A stretch of 21,210 bases of DNA from Clostridia bacterium (GCA_030530185.1 JAUMVL010000005.1:1-21210); one strand, 5' to 3'; counted from the stretch's first letter, positions 6,956 through 14,925 are shown. The notes: generated from the sequence alone by a model not told the origin. Numbers and translations are program-made.

Positions 6956-8091
6956 GCCGTGCCTCCCGCATGCAGCAGCCGCAGATTGACCGAAAACGAC
7001 ACGGAAAGCTGCTCATATTGCGGCTTCCAATCCCCCTCCCGTTCCAGCGGACGGCGCAGCACATCCCGCGTGCCAAGCTGCATGGCATCGCTTCCGAGCG
7101 ATTGCAAAGCGGCGAAGGTTTCCGAAAGCTCCGCTTCCAGCCGGGTGCGAAGCCAATCCGTCAGCGCCTCGTCCCCCTCGGTTTTCAGCAGCGGAAATTC
7201 CGTTTCGGCGTCAAGCGTTACCGTAACGGACGCGCGCATCTGATCAAACCGAATTCGCGGGCTCCTTCGCGCGGTGAGCTGTACCGAAAGCATCCCGTGG
7301 TCGGGATGATAAAACGGCATCCTGCCGGTGCAAAATTCACCCGTGACCATACCGACCAGCTGTGTGTGCCGTCCCGACAGCGTGCCGCACATCATATCGC
7401 CGCAGAAAACGGCGCTGCCGATCAGCGAAGTTTCCAGCAGGCTTTTTTGAACGAGCGCACCTCCGATTTTGGGATAGACCTCGCCTCCAACCGCATCCTG
7501 CTCCGGCTCCTGTGCACTGCATAAGTACGGCAGTACAAGGTCGAACGTATCCGTGCCGAACGATTCTCGTACCGTACGGCAATGGGTATCAACGATCGTT
7601 CCGGACTGCTCGGCAAGCCGTTCGATATTCTTCATCGTCTTGGAAAACGCCGGGTCAGCGTCGGACTGAACGCCTTCATACAATTCGGACAGCGCGCCGG
7701 ATGCAACCATGATCCGTACATTCCATGAAATATCGAGCGCGCCGAGCGAGAAGTCCAGAATCTCCTTGAGCGCCCCCTCCCTTGCAAGCGGCTCGGACAG
7801 CAGAATCAGCCCCGTACGGGAAAAGCGAAGGGTCAGCGGCAATCCTGCGTTCAGCGTCTCGATCGCCTCGAACAGCGTCCGCGCTTCCGCGGACAGAACC
7901 TCGGTTTTCAGCGTTGCGCCCTCCTCTGAGCCGGCCTCCGGCAGTGCAGCAAGCAGTACGATCCGGTAAGCATACGTTTCACCGCGTTCGATGCCGAAGC
8001 TGAGCACATAGATGCAGTCGCCGACATCAACCGTGCTCAGACAGCCGAACGGCAGTAAGCAACACAGCAGAAGCGCAATCAGTTTTCGCAT
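6952..8091 (-). CDS. Spore germination protein, GerAC-type lipoprotein
   Basis: The C component of a GerA-type nutrient germinant receptor, expected to be a lipoprotein on the outer face of the spore's inner membrane. The 379-residue protein starts MRKLIALLLCCLLPFGC; Cys17 is the likely lipidated residue. The following TVDVGDCIYVLSFGIERGE corresponds to the start of mature GerAC proteins. The usual Trp-Asp after the lipid Cys is Leu-Ser here, and proline at -3 makes the lipobox atypical. The ATG follows AAGGAGGA and lies 13 bases inside the end of the B gene. A C-terminal region ending in YEQLSVSFSVNLRLL matches the last strands of the family. It is co-translated with the B gene and the 53-residue ORF. 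Confidence 0.85.
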   Translation of the reverse strand: MRKLIALLLCCLLPFGCLSTVDVGDCIYVLSFGIERGETYAYRIVLLAALPEAGSEEGATLKTEVLSAEARTLFEAIETLNAGLPLTLRFSRTGLILLSEPLAREGALKEILDFSLGALDISWNVRIMVASGALSELYEGVQSDADPAFSKTMKNIERLAEQSGTIVDTHCRTVRESFGTDTFDLVLPYLCSAQEPEQDAVGGEVYPKIGGALVQKSLLETSLIGSAVFCGDMMCGTLSGRHTQLVGMVTGEFCTGRMPFYHPDHGMLSVQLTARRSPRIRFDQMRASVTVTLDAETEFPLLKTEGDEALTDWLRTRLEAELSETFAALQSLGSDAMQLGTRDVLRRPLEREGDWKPQYEQLSVSFSVNLRLLHAGGTA

Positions 8092-9164
8092 GGTATCCTC
8101 CTTGCGGTCAGAAACAGCAGCAGCGTCGGCACGGTCGCAACGATCCATCCGTACCGGTGCAGCAGGCTCAAAATTGCGCTGCCCATCGCGTCCGCCTCGC
8201 GCAAAACGAGCGCCATCGTAACCGTTACTGCGGACAGCAGCAGCGCAATCGGCCGCACGTCCCCGATCCCGTTGGCCTGTACCAGCAGCAGCGACGCGCC
8301 GTATACGCTGCATGCAGCGGCGAACTGTCCCGCCATCGTCCAGGCAAACAGCACGACGCGATCGAGCCGGATCGCCGCATTGTCGGTGTCGATCTCGACC
8401 ATGAGTCGATACAGCGGCGCCGTGAGGCTTTGCAGTTCCGTGTAGTGATACGACAGCCCGAGCGCAAGCTCGGCAAGCAGTGTGATTGCGCCGCCGAGCA
8501 GCAATCCCGTCCGCCCGGCCGAACGAACGAAATCCAACCCCTGTGCCCCGCGCGCAACCGTCAGCAGCAGCAGCACGATCGGCACAAACCGCAGCAATGC
8601 ACCGGCGCTCTGCCGAAGCAGGCTCTCAACGTCGGTAAACAGCGGATACAGCCGGTAAAGCCGGTACAGCGGCACATCCGAGGCGAGCCCTATGATCGCG
8701 GCCAGCAGCGTGATCGGCAATAATACCCTGCCCGTGCGCGAAAGCGTCTCCATCCCGAGCATGGTCAGAACGGCAAGGCAAGGCAGCAGGTACACCGCAA
8801 TCGAAACGGGCGCCGCATCGATGTAGATAAAATCGGTCATCGCACGCAGAAAGCGCACCTCCGGCAGCACGGCGGACAGCACGAGAACGCCCGACAGCAG
8901 CAGCGAAAGGGCGGCAGCGATCCATTTGGGCAGCCGTGCGATCCATTCTCCGAGTCCGTCTGCATGCGCGCGCTTCAGTGCGTAAAGGCCGAGTTCCAGC
9001 AGGCCGAGCGACAGCAGCAAGGCGATTGCAGTGGCGTAGTGCAGCATGTTCCCGTTCTGAAATTGGCTCGCCTCGTCAGTTGAAAAGCAGCCGAGCAGCA
9101 ACGTGCAGAGCGTTGTCACGGCGGTCAGTTCCCGTTTTCCGAACCGTCCGAGTCGATCGTTCAC
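8079..9164 (-). CDS. Spore germination protein, GerAB-type permease (Spore_permease family)
   Basis: The B component of the germinant receptor, an APC-fold integral membrane protein thought to bind the nutrient germinant. The 361-residue product has about ten hydrophobic helices and the usual family length. It has a short hydrophilic N-terminus (MNDRLGRFGKRELTAV) before helix 1 and the loop SDVPLYRLYRLYPLF near its middle. Translation starts at a GTG that overlaps the stop of the A gene (GTGA) and is preceded by GGAGGGA; there is no better ATG. Assignment rests on topology, position between A and C components and general family resemblance. The germinant cannot be told from sequence. Confidence 0.85.
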   Translation of the reverse strand: MNDRLGRFGKRELTAVTTLCTLLLGCFSTDEASQFQNGNMLHYATAIALLLSLGLLELGLYALKRAHADGLGEWIARLPKWIAAALSLLLSGVLVLSAVLPEVRFLRAMTDFIYIDAAPVSIAVYLLPCLAVLTMLGMETLSRTGRVLLPITLLAAIIGLASDVPLYRLYRLYPLFTDVESLLRQSAGALLRFVPIVLLLLTVARGAQGLDFVRSAGRTGLLLGGAITLLAELALGLSYHYTELQSLTAPLYRLMVEIDTDNAAIRLDRVVLFAWTMAGQFAAACSVYGASLLLVQANGIGDVRPIALLLSAVTVTMALVLREADAMGSAILSLLHRYGWIVATVPTLLLFLTARRIPCEN

Positions 9165-10726
9165 AGCCGTCCCTCCGCGTTGGAACTATCCTGCGGTCCC
9201 CGGCTTTTCAGCCTGCCGCGCACCAGAAACGGACGGACCGAACGCGCCGCGGGTGCAAACGGGGCAAGCATCGGCACGCCGAACGATTTGACCGAGCACA
9301 GTACGGCGATTGTAACCAGCGACAGCGTTCCGATGCCCAGGAAGCCGCCGAACGTTGCCGCGATGCACAGCGCAACGCGGTAGTAAGCAACGCAGATCTG
9401 CGTACTGTAATCGGGGATCGTGAAATTGCCGAGTCCCGACAGTGCAACGATAATCAACACGACGGTAGACACCAGATGCGCTGCGACCGCCGCCTGACCG
9501 AGCAGCAGACCGCCGATGATGCCGATCGCGTGCCCGACGACGCCCGGCACGCGGACGCCGGCTTCCCGTACAAGCTGAAACACGAGCAGCAGAAAAATCA
9601 TTTCGACGGGCAGCGGCAAAAACACCATAATATGGCTTGACAGTACAACGGAAAGCACCTCGCCGGAAAGCTGTCCCGCATGGTGTTCGCTGAGCGCCAG
9701 AAAGTACGCCGGCATCCAGATCGACAGCAGTGCTCCCGCTCCGCGCACGATGCGAAGCAGCGTGCCGACCGGCCTTCGTACCGCAGCATCCTCCGCGCTT
9801 GCGAACAGCATTCCGAGCGTGACCGGCAGCACGCACGCGATCGGACTGCCCTCCAAAAGCAGCGCAACCCTGCCGTCCGCAATCGCGGAAGCGACACGAT
9901 CCGGCCGCTCGGTTTTCAAAGTCTGCGGAAGCGGCAGCCACGGACAGTCCTCAATTCTCTGCTCGACGGCGCCGATCGACAGCAGCGCGTCGGTATCGAT
10001 CCGCTTCAGGCGCGCTTTTACCTCCGTCAGCAGGCTCCGATTCACTACGCCTTCGACATAGCACAGGGCCAGCCGCGTGCCGTTCCGCCCGCCCGAAGGC
10101 AGAAGCTCGGACACAAAATGCGGCACGCGCAGGATTCGTCGAAGCAGCGTCAGATTGGTACGCAGGTTTTCGGTAAACGCTTCATGCGGACCGAGCACGA
10201 CCGGCTCGTTGAACGGCTCGCCGACCGATCGCATGCAATACCCGCGCGTATCGAACAGCAGGCAGGCTTCTGCTCCCTCCCAGAAAACCGCAGTCTGCCC
10301 GTCGGTGATTGCCGAAACAATTTCGGAAAAGTCCCGCTCTGTCTTGCTCTCGCAAAGCGGGAACACCTCGCGCTGCAGTATCTCGGCCGAAAACGGCCGG
10401 ATCGGATGCGGAAGCTGCCGGTCAAGTGCCGGCGTCAGCAGAAAATCGTCGATCCGCCTTCCCTCCGCCATCCCGTCGAGAAAGGCCATCAGCCCTCCGA
10501 CCTGTCCGCCAATGCTGAATTTTCGCAGAACCAAATCGGAGTTCTGCGGAGCACGGAACACGGTCTTAAGCTGCCGTTCGGCCTCGTCAAGGTTTTTGGG
10601 CATCGTATTCGGAATGTGCACGGCCTCGGGAGGCGCAGATGCGGGGTCATCCGGCGTGCCGCGCTCATTCTCCAACAGCTCAAAACGCGAATCGGGTTGA
10701 TCGAATCGGAACAGGGAATGTCTCAT
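9161..10726 (-). CDS. Spore germination protein, GerAA/GerKA-type receptor A subunit
   Basis: The A component of a GerA-type germinant receptor. The 521-residue protein has an N-terminal cytoplasmic domain (about 1-280) beginning with the family pattern NLDEAERQLKTVF and SDLVLRKFSIGG. A membrane domain follows, with LPVEMIFLLLVFQLVREAGV and VPGVVGHAIGIIGGLLLGQA, strong marks of the GerA family (Pfam PF03323). The C-terminus is basic. The start is uncertain. The ATG at 10726 has GGAGC only one base away, and a sigma-G-like promoter places the transcript start at about this ATG. An in-frame ATG at 10603 (MPKNLDEAE) begins right at the conserved domain. It is the first gene of the A-B-C-small ORF operon. 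Confidence 0.9.
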   Translation of the reverse strand: MRHSLFRFDQPDSRFELLENERGTPDDPASAPPEAVHIPNTMPKNLDEAERQLKTVFRAPQNSDLVLRKFSIGGQVGGLMAFLDGMAEGRRIDDFLLTPALDRQLPHPIRPFSAEILQREVFPLCESKTERDFSEIVSAITDGQTAVFWEGAEACLLFDTRGYCMRSVGEPFNEPVVLGPHEAFTENLRTNLTLLRRILRVPHFVSELLPSGGRNGTRLALCYVEGVVNRSLLTEVKARLKRIDTDALLSIGAVEQRIEDCPWLPLPQTLKTERPDRVASAIADGRVALLLEGSPIACVLPVTLGMLFASAEDAAVRRPVGTLLRIVRGAGALLSIWMPAYFLALSEHHAGQLSGEVLSVVLSSHIMVFLPLPVEMIFLLLVFQLVREAGVRVPGVVGHAIGIIGGLLLGQAAVAAHLVSTVVLIIVALSGLGNFTIPDYSTQICVAYYRVALCIAATFGGFLGIGTLSLVTIAVLCSVKSFGVPMLAPFAPAARSVRPFLVRGRLKSRGPQDSSNAEGRL

Positions 10727-10732
10727 GCTCCG

Positions 10733-10760
10733 AGTATGTGCAGAATTTCCCAAGGCATGC
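10733..10760 (-). promoter_or_regulatory. Sigma-G-like forespore promoter of the germinant-receptor operon
   Basis: On the minus strand GCATG (10760-10756) and CATACT (10738-10733) are separated by 17 bases. They fit the sigma-G consensus (GHATR, CATWHTA; the last A is a C here). Ger receptor operons are normally transcribed by sigma-G in the forespore. The predicted start falls at about 10726, on the annotated ATG. Confidence 0.6.
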
Positions 10761-10792
10761 AAAAGCCGCCCGATCAAAGCGATCGAGGCGGC
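10761..10792 (-). terminator. Intrinsic terminator after the GIY-YIG gene
   Basis: On the minus strand GCCGCC pairs with GGCGGC, with an inner GATC/GATC stem, one bulged C and a GCTTT loop, followed by four T residues. It lies 11 bases after the GIY-YIG stop and directly upstream of the sigma-G-like -35 box, so it insulates the germination operon. Confidence 0.75.
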
Positions 10793-10803
10793 ATCAGATT
10801 CCG

Positions 10804-11085
10804 CTATTCCGTTATTCGCATTGCCGAATTGTCCCACGGAACTGCATCCCCGCGGACGATTCGTTCCTTCTCCTTCTTTTTGAATCGCTTGATGCGGTAT
10901 TCCAGCTTCAGCGCTTCGGATTTCGTTTCGGTTCTCCATGCGGCAACCAACGCGACGGGCGGGTGGCTTTTGGTGTATTTGGCGCCCTTTCCGGCGACAT
11001 GCGCGGCATACCTGCGATCGATATCATCGGTCGAACCGGTATAGAGCGAGCCGTCTGTGCAGCGCAGCATGTAAACGTAATACAT
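10804..11085 (-). CDS. GIY-YIG domain protein (YhbQ/UPF0213 type)
   Basis: A 93-residue single-domain GIY-YIG nuclease-fold protein. It begins MYYVYMLRCTDGSLYTGSTD; the YVYMLRC and LYTGST segments are the GIY and YIG motifs in their UPF0213 form, and Arg at residues 24-25 follows at the usual distance. EALKLEYRIKRFKKKEK supplies the conserved Glu and a basic tail. The ATG overlaps the TGA of the DMT gene (TGATG) and is preceded by AGGAGG, so it is coupled to that gene. The GTG immediately upstream (11088) is less well spaced. Members are small DNA-binding or nuclease-like proteins of poorly known role. Confidence 0.9.
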   Translation of the reverse strand: MYYVYMLRCTDGSLYTGSTDDIDRRYAAHVAGKGAKYTKSHPPVALVAAWRTETKSEALKLEYRIKRFKKKEKERIVRGDAVPWDNSAMRITE

Positions 11086-11999
11086 CACGCCTCCTGTCTT
11101 CCGATCGGCAGCTGTGAGAGAATTACGGCCAGAAACACGAGTGCACAGCCGAACAACTCACGCAGTTGCATCTGCTCCCCAAGCAGCAGCCATCCGAACA
11201 GAGCCGCAAAGACGGACTCGAGACTCATTAAAAGCGACGCCGCCGTCGGTTCCATTTCGCGCTGTCCGATCATCTGCATCGTATAGCCGACCGCACCGGA
11301 GGCAAGGCCCGCATAAAGGATTGTCACGCGCGCCGCCCAAACCCCGCCCCACGTCGGCGTTTCAACCAGGAACATCAGCGGAAGCAGGAGCAGACCCGCC
11401 GTCCAGAATTCGATACAAGTCATCAGCACCGGCTCTGCGCCGCGCGCCAGAAAGCGGTCGATGAACAGGATCTGAAACGCAAACAGGACGGCGTCGCCAA
11501 TCAGCATCCAGTCGCCGAACGCGATCACAAGGTCCTCCTTGACGCACAGAAAATAGGACCCGACCAGCGCAATCGCCACGCAAAGGGCGGAAAGCCACGT
11601 TACGCGACGACCGAACAAAATACCGCACACCGGTACAAGAACAATGTACAGTGCGGTCAGAAAACCGGACTTCCCGACTGAGCTATAGGCAATGCCGTAC
11701 TGCTGGAACACCATCGCCGCGCACATGAAAATGCCGCAGACGATGCCTCCGATAAAAGAAACGTGAACTTGCCGCTGCCTTTGCTCTTTTGGAACCGTCC
11801 GATTTGCGGAAAGACGATGCATGATACACACAACCGGCACGAGCGCGATCCCGCCGACGAGCACGCGCACGCCGCTGTACGTCAGTACGCCGAGATATTG
11901 CATCGCGTCGCTCTGGGCGATGTAAGCAAGCCCCCAGATTACGGTGGCAAGCAGCAGCACGATGACGCCCAAAAGCGGCTTTTTCCGTCTTGATTCCAT
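11085..11999 (-). CDS. DMT-superfamily transporter with two EamA domains
   Basis: A 304-residue inner-membrane protein with about ten helices in two EamA repeats. Repeat one starts at LLGVIVLLLATVIWGLAYIA and repeat two around GDWMLIGDAVLFAFQILFID. The C-terminal MEPTAASLLMSLESVFAALF and LLLGEQM segments are typical of the drug/metabolite transporter family. The start at MESRRKKP fits the family; an ATG six codons upstream is also in frame. I see no good ribosome site before the chosen ATG, only CCTAACG. It is divergent from pyrR and followed at once by the GIY-YIG gene. The substrate is unknown; relatives export amino acids or metabolites. Confidence 0.9.
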   Translation of the reverse strand: MESRRKKPLLGVIVLLLATVIWGLAYIAQSDAMQYLGVLTYSGVRVLVGGIALVPVVCIMHRLSANRTVPKEQRQRQVHVSFIGGIVCGIFMCAAMVFQQYGIAYSSVGKSGFLTALYIVLVPVCGILFGRRVTWLSALCVAIALVGSYFLCVKEDLVIAFGDWMLIGDAVLFAFQILFIDRFLARGAEPVLMTCIEFWTAGLLLLPLMFLVETPTWGGVWAARVTILYAGLASGAVGYTMQMIGQREMEPTAASLLMSLESVFAALFGWLLLGEQMQLRELFGCALVFLAVILSQLPIGRQEA

Positions 12000-12007
12000 C
12001 GTTAGGA

Positions 12008-12035
12008 AGTATATCATACCCCGCCCAAAATGCAA
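12008..12035 (-). promoter_or_regulatory. Possible promoter of the DMT transporter gene
   Basis: On the minus strand TTGCAT (12035-12030) and TATACT (12013-12008) are spaced by 16 bases. Transcription would start only one to three bases before the ATG at 11999, giving an almost leaderless mRNA. The absence of a ribosome site there is consistent, but this is a by-eye match. Confidence 0.35.
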
Positions 12036-12132
12036 GCAAAAAACGCGAAGCACGCTATATCTTGTATGCTTTTATCGAAAAAAGCGCCAAATCGTCCGTC
12101 TGAAAAAAATTCACGTTTTTTGTAGATTTTAC

Positions 12133-12161
12133 TTTACAAAGCGAAATCCGTATGATATGAT
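12133..12161 (+). promoter_or_regulatory. Promoter of the pyrR-uraA operon
   Basis: TTTACA (12133-12138) and TATGAT (12156-12161) are separated by 17 bases. A-rich and T-rich runs at about 12104-12121 lie just upstream and could act as an UP element. The transcript would start near 12168, leaving a leader of about 110 bases before pyrR. Confidence 0.75.
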
Positions 12162-12178
12162 ACCGACAGTCCAAGAAA

Positions 12179-12208
12179 CCTTTAATTCGGTACGAGATGC
12201 CGACAAGG
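12179..12208 (+). promoter_or_regulatory. PyrR-binding RNA stem (anti-antiterminator)
   Basis: CCTT pairs with AAGG and TCGG with CCGA around a loop that includes ACGAGATG. This layout resembles the PyrR-binding loop of Bacillus pyr leaders, where UMP-bound PyrR holds the stem closed. Its 3' half, CGACAAG (12201-12207), is the exact complement of CTTGTCG (12237-12243) in the terminator's 5' arm. The same bases can thus form an antiterminator when PyrR is not bound. Confidence 0.78.
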
Positions 12209-12234
12209 CCACCATATCTGCGAAAGCATATTCC

Positions 12235-12265
12235 GTCTTGTCGTGCGAACGGCAAGACTTTTTTT
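12235..12265 (+). terminator. Attenuator terminator upstream of pyrR
   Basis: GTCTTGTCGT pairs with ACGGCAAGAC (10 bp, one G-U) around a GCGA tetraloop (12235-12258), followed by seven T residues. It ends 12 bases before the pyrR ATG. It is the termination arm of the PyrR attenuator and would stop transcription when pyrimidine nucleotides are abundant. Confidence 0.9.
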
Positions 12266-12277
12266 GTGAGGTGCGCG

Positions 12278-12820
12278 ATGGAAGAACGCAAGCTCGTTGA
12301 CGAACAGACGATGAACCGGATGCTGATGCGCCTGTCGCACGAAATCATCGAACGCAACGAGGATGTCAAAGAGCTTTGCCTCGTCGGAATCCGCCGCAGA
12401 GGCGTTCCCCTCGCCAAGCGCATTCGGGCGAACATCGAACGTTTTTCCGACCTTGTCGTTACGCTCGGCGAGCTCGACATCACGCTCTACCGCGACGATC
12501 TGAAAGAGCGCTTTGATATGCCGCGTGTGAATCAAACGGAGATTCCGTTCGACGTGAACCGCAAGGTAATCGTGCTTGTGGACGACGTTCTCTACACCGG
12601 CCGCACGGCCCGTGCCGCAATGGACGCCTTGATCGGACTCGGACGGCCAGCCGCAATTCAGCTGTGCGTCGCCGTCGACCGCGGGCATCGTGAGCTGCCG
12701 ATCTCCGCCAATTATGTCGGAAAGAACATTCCCACCTCCCGCGAAGAATTTGTCTGCGTGCGCGTTGAGGAAATCGACGGCGTCAACGAAATCTGCGTCA
12801 ACCGCCGCGAAGCGGAATAA
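12278..12820 (+). CDS. pyrR: PyrR, bifunctional pyr RNA attenuator / uracil phosphoribosyltransferase
   Basis: PyrR binds pyr leader RNA in response to UMP/UTP and has weak uracil phosphoribosyltransferase activity. The 180-residue length is standard. Visible motifs are LCLVGIRRRGVPLAKRI (34-50), the PRPP loop VIVLVDDVLYTGRTARAA (97-114), and VDRGHRELPISANYVGKNIP (133-152), which is characteristic of PyrR. The start is the ATG of MEERKLV with GAGGTG five bases upstream; an earlier in-frame start would lie inside the attenuator. It is autoregulated by the attenuator in its own leader and is followed by a uracil permease gene. Confidence 0.97.
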   Translation: MEERKLVDEQTMNRMLMRLSHEIIERNEDVKELCLVGIRRRGVPLAKRIRANIERFSDLVVTLGELDITLYRDDLKERFDMPRVNQTEIPFDVNRKVIVLVDDVLYTGRTARAAMDALIGLGRPAAIQLCVAVDRGHRELPISANYVGKNIPTSREEFVCVRVEEIDGVNEICVNRREAE

Positions 12821-12888
12821 CCCCTGTTCGTACGATCGCGGACGCGATCCGAAATAAACAAGTACATAATAAGTCAATGGAGGTACTT

Positions 12889-14202
12889 ATGAATCTGGTC
12901 TACAACATTAAGGACAAACCGAAATTCGGACAGACGCTCCTGTTCGCACTCCAGCAGCTGCTCGCCATTATGGCGGCAACGATTGCCGTTCCGGCCATCG
13001 TCGGCAACGGAATGAGCGCCACCGCCGCGCTGTTCGGTGCGGGCGTCGGTACCCTCGTCTACCTGCTCTTCACGAAATTCTCCAGCCCTGTCTTCCTCGG
13101 CAGCTCCTTCGCCTTCCTTGGCTCGATGTTCGCAGCTTTCGCCGGTGCAACCTCGGTTCAGCTCGGATATCTCGGCCTGATCCTCGGCGCGCTGTTCGCA
13201 GGTCTTGTGTATGTCGTCCTCGCAATCATCGTGAAGGTTGCGGGCGTTAAGTGGATCAACAAGCTGATGCCGGCCGTTGTCATCGGACCGACCGTTGCAA
13301 TCATCGGTCTTTCGCTCGCAGGCAACGCGGTGGGCGACCTCATGGGCGGTGCTGTCTCCGCTTCCCCCTATGTCTGCATCGTCTGCGGTCTCGTCACGCT
13401 TGCCGTCACGATGCTCTGCTCGGTTTACGGTAAGAAGATGCTCAAGATGATTCCGTTTGTGATCGGCATCCTCGCGGGCTATGCGGTTGCGGCCTGCTTC
13501 ACCGCCATCGGTGCGGCAACCGGCAACGCAAACCTGGTTGTCATTGACTTCAGCAAGTTCCAGAATATCCAGTGGGTCCCGGACTTCACGTTCCTGACGG
13601 CGCTCAAGGGCTTTGGCGAACTCACCCCGGGCTACCTTGCCACGATCTTCGTCGCCTACGTTCCGGTCGCGTTCGTCGTCTTTGCGGAGCACATTGCCGA
13701 CCATAAGAACCTCTCCACGATCATCGGCGTCGACCTGCTTGAAAAGCCCGGCCTGCACCGCACGCTGCTCGGTGACGGCATCGGATCCTTCGCCGGCGCA
13801 ATCTTCGGCGGCTGCCCGAACACCACCTACGGCGAATCGATCGGCTGCGTCGCCATCTCCGGCAACGCTTCCGTCGTGACGATCCTCTTCACCGCGATCC
13901 TCGCAATCGTGATCAGCTTCGTCGGTCCGTTCGCAACGTTCCTCTCCACGATCCCCGGCTGCGTCATGGGCGGCGTCTGCATCGCGCTGTACGGCTTCAT
14001 CGCGGTCTCCGGTCTGAAGATGATCCAGGACGTCAACCTCAACGACAACCGCAACCTGTTCGTGGTTTCGGTCATCCTGATTGCGGGTATCGGCGGTCTG
14101 TCCATCAGCTTCGGTGCGGTCACGCTGACCGAGGTTGCCTGCGCGCTGATCCTCGGCATCCTGACCAACTGGATCCTCGGCGGCATGAAAAAGAACGCAT
14201 AA
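12889..14202 (+). CDS. uraA: Uracil permease (NCS2/NAT family)
   Basis: A 437-residue uracil:proton symporter of the inner membrane. It begins with FGQTLLFALQQLLAIMAATI (13-32), the family's helix 1. Its active-site region reads VVFAEHIADHKNLS, with the Glu and His of the UraA uracil site, then PNTTYGESIG with the second conserved Glu. About 14 helices are expected. The second ATG (MNLVYN) is chosen because GGAGG lies at proper spacing; an ATG four codons earlier overlaps that site. It is 68 bases downstream of pyrR and so under the same attenuator. Codon choice is strikingly biased to C-ending codons compared with neighbours, which suggests high expression and leaves the antisense strand open throughout. 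Confidence 0.96.
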   Translation: MNLVYNIKDKPKFGQTLLFALQQLLAIMAATIAVPAIVGNGMSATAALFGAGVGTLVYLLFTKFSSPVFLGSSFAFLGSMFAAFAGATSVQLGYLGLILGALFAGLVYVVLAIIVKVAGVKWINKLMPAVVIGPTVAIIGLSLAGNAVGDLMGGAVSASPYVCIVCGLVTLAVTMLCSVYGKKMLKMIPFVIGILAGYAVAACFTAIGAATGNANLVVIDFSKFQNIQWVPDFTFLTALKGFGELTPGYLATIFVAYVPVAFVVFAEHIADHKNLSTIIGVDLLEKPGLHRTLLGDGIGSFAGAIFGGCPNTTYGESIGCVAISGNASVVTILFTAILAIVISFVGPFATFLSTIPGCVMGGVCIALYGFIAVSGLKMIQDVNLNDNRNLFVVSVILIAGIGGLSISFGAVTLTEVACALILGILTNWILGGMKKNA

Positions 14203-14215
14203 CACCACAGTTTCG

Positions 14216-14242
14216 GACCCGTCCCCATGGACGGGTCTTTTT
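14216..14242 (+). terminator. Terminator of the pyrR-uraA operon
   Basis: GACCCGTCC pairs perfectly with GGACGGGTC (9 bp, CCAT loop), followed by five T residues. It begins 13 bases after the uraA stop. Confidence 0.93.
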
Positions 14243-14320
14243 CGTTTCTAATGAACGCTCCGTCTCAAGGCGTGTATGCGAAAACTTGGATAAAAACTTT
14301 CGGAGTTTACGGAAATTCCC

Positions 14321-14349
14321 TTGTCGGCCGATACAAAATATGATATACT
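14321..14349 (+). promoter_or_regulatory. Promoter of the DUF4364-pcrA-ligA genes
   Basis: TTGTCG (14321-14326) and TATACT (14344-14349) are spaced by 17 bases, giving a short leader of about 20 bases that contains the GGAGG ribosome site of the DUF4364 gene. Confidence 0.7.
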
Positions 14350-14374
14350 GAAATCGACCATCGGAGGAAACAAA

Positions 14375-14923
14375 ATGCCATTTTTTACACACGGGGATAC
14401 CAAAAACAAGCTGATTCTGCTCTATATTCTCTCGGCTTCGCAAACGCCGCTTACGCATGATCAGCTTTACCGCGTGGTCGATCGTACCGACAGCATGACC
14501 TTTTTCGCGTTTGAAACCATTCTTCCCGAGCTCGAAGCAGACGGCTTTGTCGCGTCGTTCGTGCGCCCGTACGGCGATTGCTATGCGCTGACCGAGCGCG
14601 GGCAGGAATCGGTTTCGCTCTTTTCCGACTCCATCCCGCTGTCGCTGCGTGAACGGATCGACAAAACCGTAACCGAAAGCGCGACTTCTTTTCTTCGGGA
14701 AACGCAAACGACCTCCCGCCTATCCGGCAATGAGCAGGACGGCTATATGCTCGAATTGCTCGTTCTGAACGGAGAGGAAACGGTTTTCGGCGTCACGCTT
14801 GCCGTGGCTTCCAAAGAAGCCGCGCTTGTGATGCGCAGCCGTTGGGAAGCGCAGAGCGGCGCGCTCTATGAACTCGTGTGGGACAATCTGTACCGGGGAT
14901 CGGCGGACGAAAAAAGGGGGTAA
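14375..14923 (+). CDS. DUF4364 family protein (winged-helix-like)
   Basis: A 182-residue soluble protein that I assign to the DUF4364 family. It opens with THGDTKNKLILLYILSASQT, where a conserved helix begins the winged-helix-like domain. LTHDQLYRVV and FETILPELEADGFVAS follow as the likely helix-turn-helix, then YALTERGQESVSLFSD as the wing and linker. The C-terminal half is a mixed alpha/beta segment of unknown role. The ATG of MPFFTHG follows CGGAGGAAACAAA. It ends two bases before pcrA and is probably co-transcribed with it. The family is widespread in Clostridia and has no established function; a transcription-regulator role is only inferred from the fold. Confidence 0.82.
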   Translation: MPFFTHGDTKNKLILLYILSASQTPLTHDQLYRVVDRTDSMTFFAFETILPELEADGFVASFVRPYGDCYALTERGQESVSLFSDSIPLSLRERIDKTVTESATSFLRETQTTSRLSGNEQDGYMLELLVLNGEETVFGVTLAVASKEAALVMRSRWEAQSGALYELVWDNLYRGSADEKRG

Positions 14924-14925
14924 GA

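Noticed and set aside
9680..11044. A 454-codon plus-strand frame opposite the gerA gene
   Set aside because: Composition is Arg, Gln and His rich with no family motif; the minus strand carries clear GerA-family and GIY-YIG genes.
12874..14208. A 444-codon open frame antisense to the uracil permease gene
   Set aside because: It covers uraA almost exactly and is rich in Asp, Glu and Arg; it results from the C-ending codon bias of uraA and has no recognisable domain.
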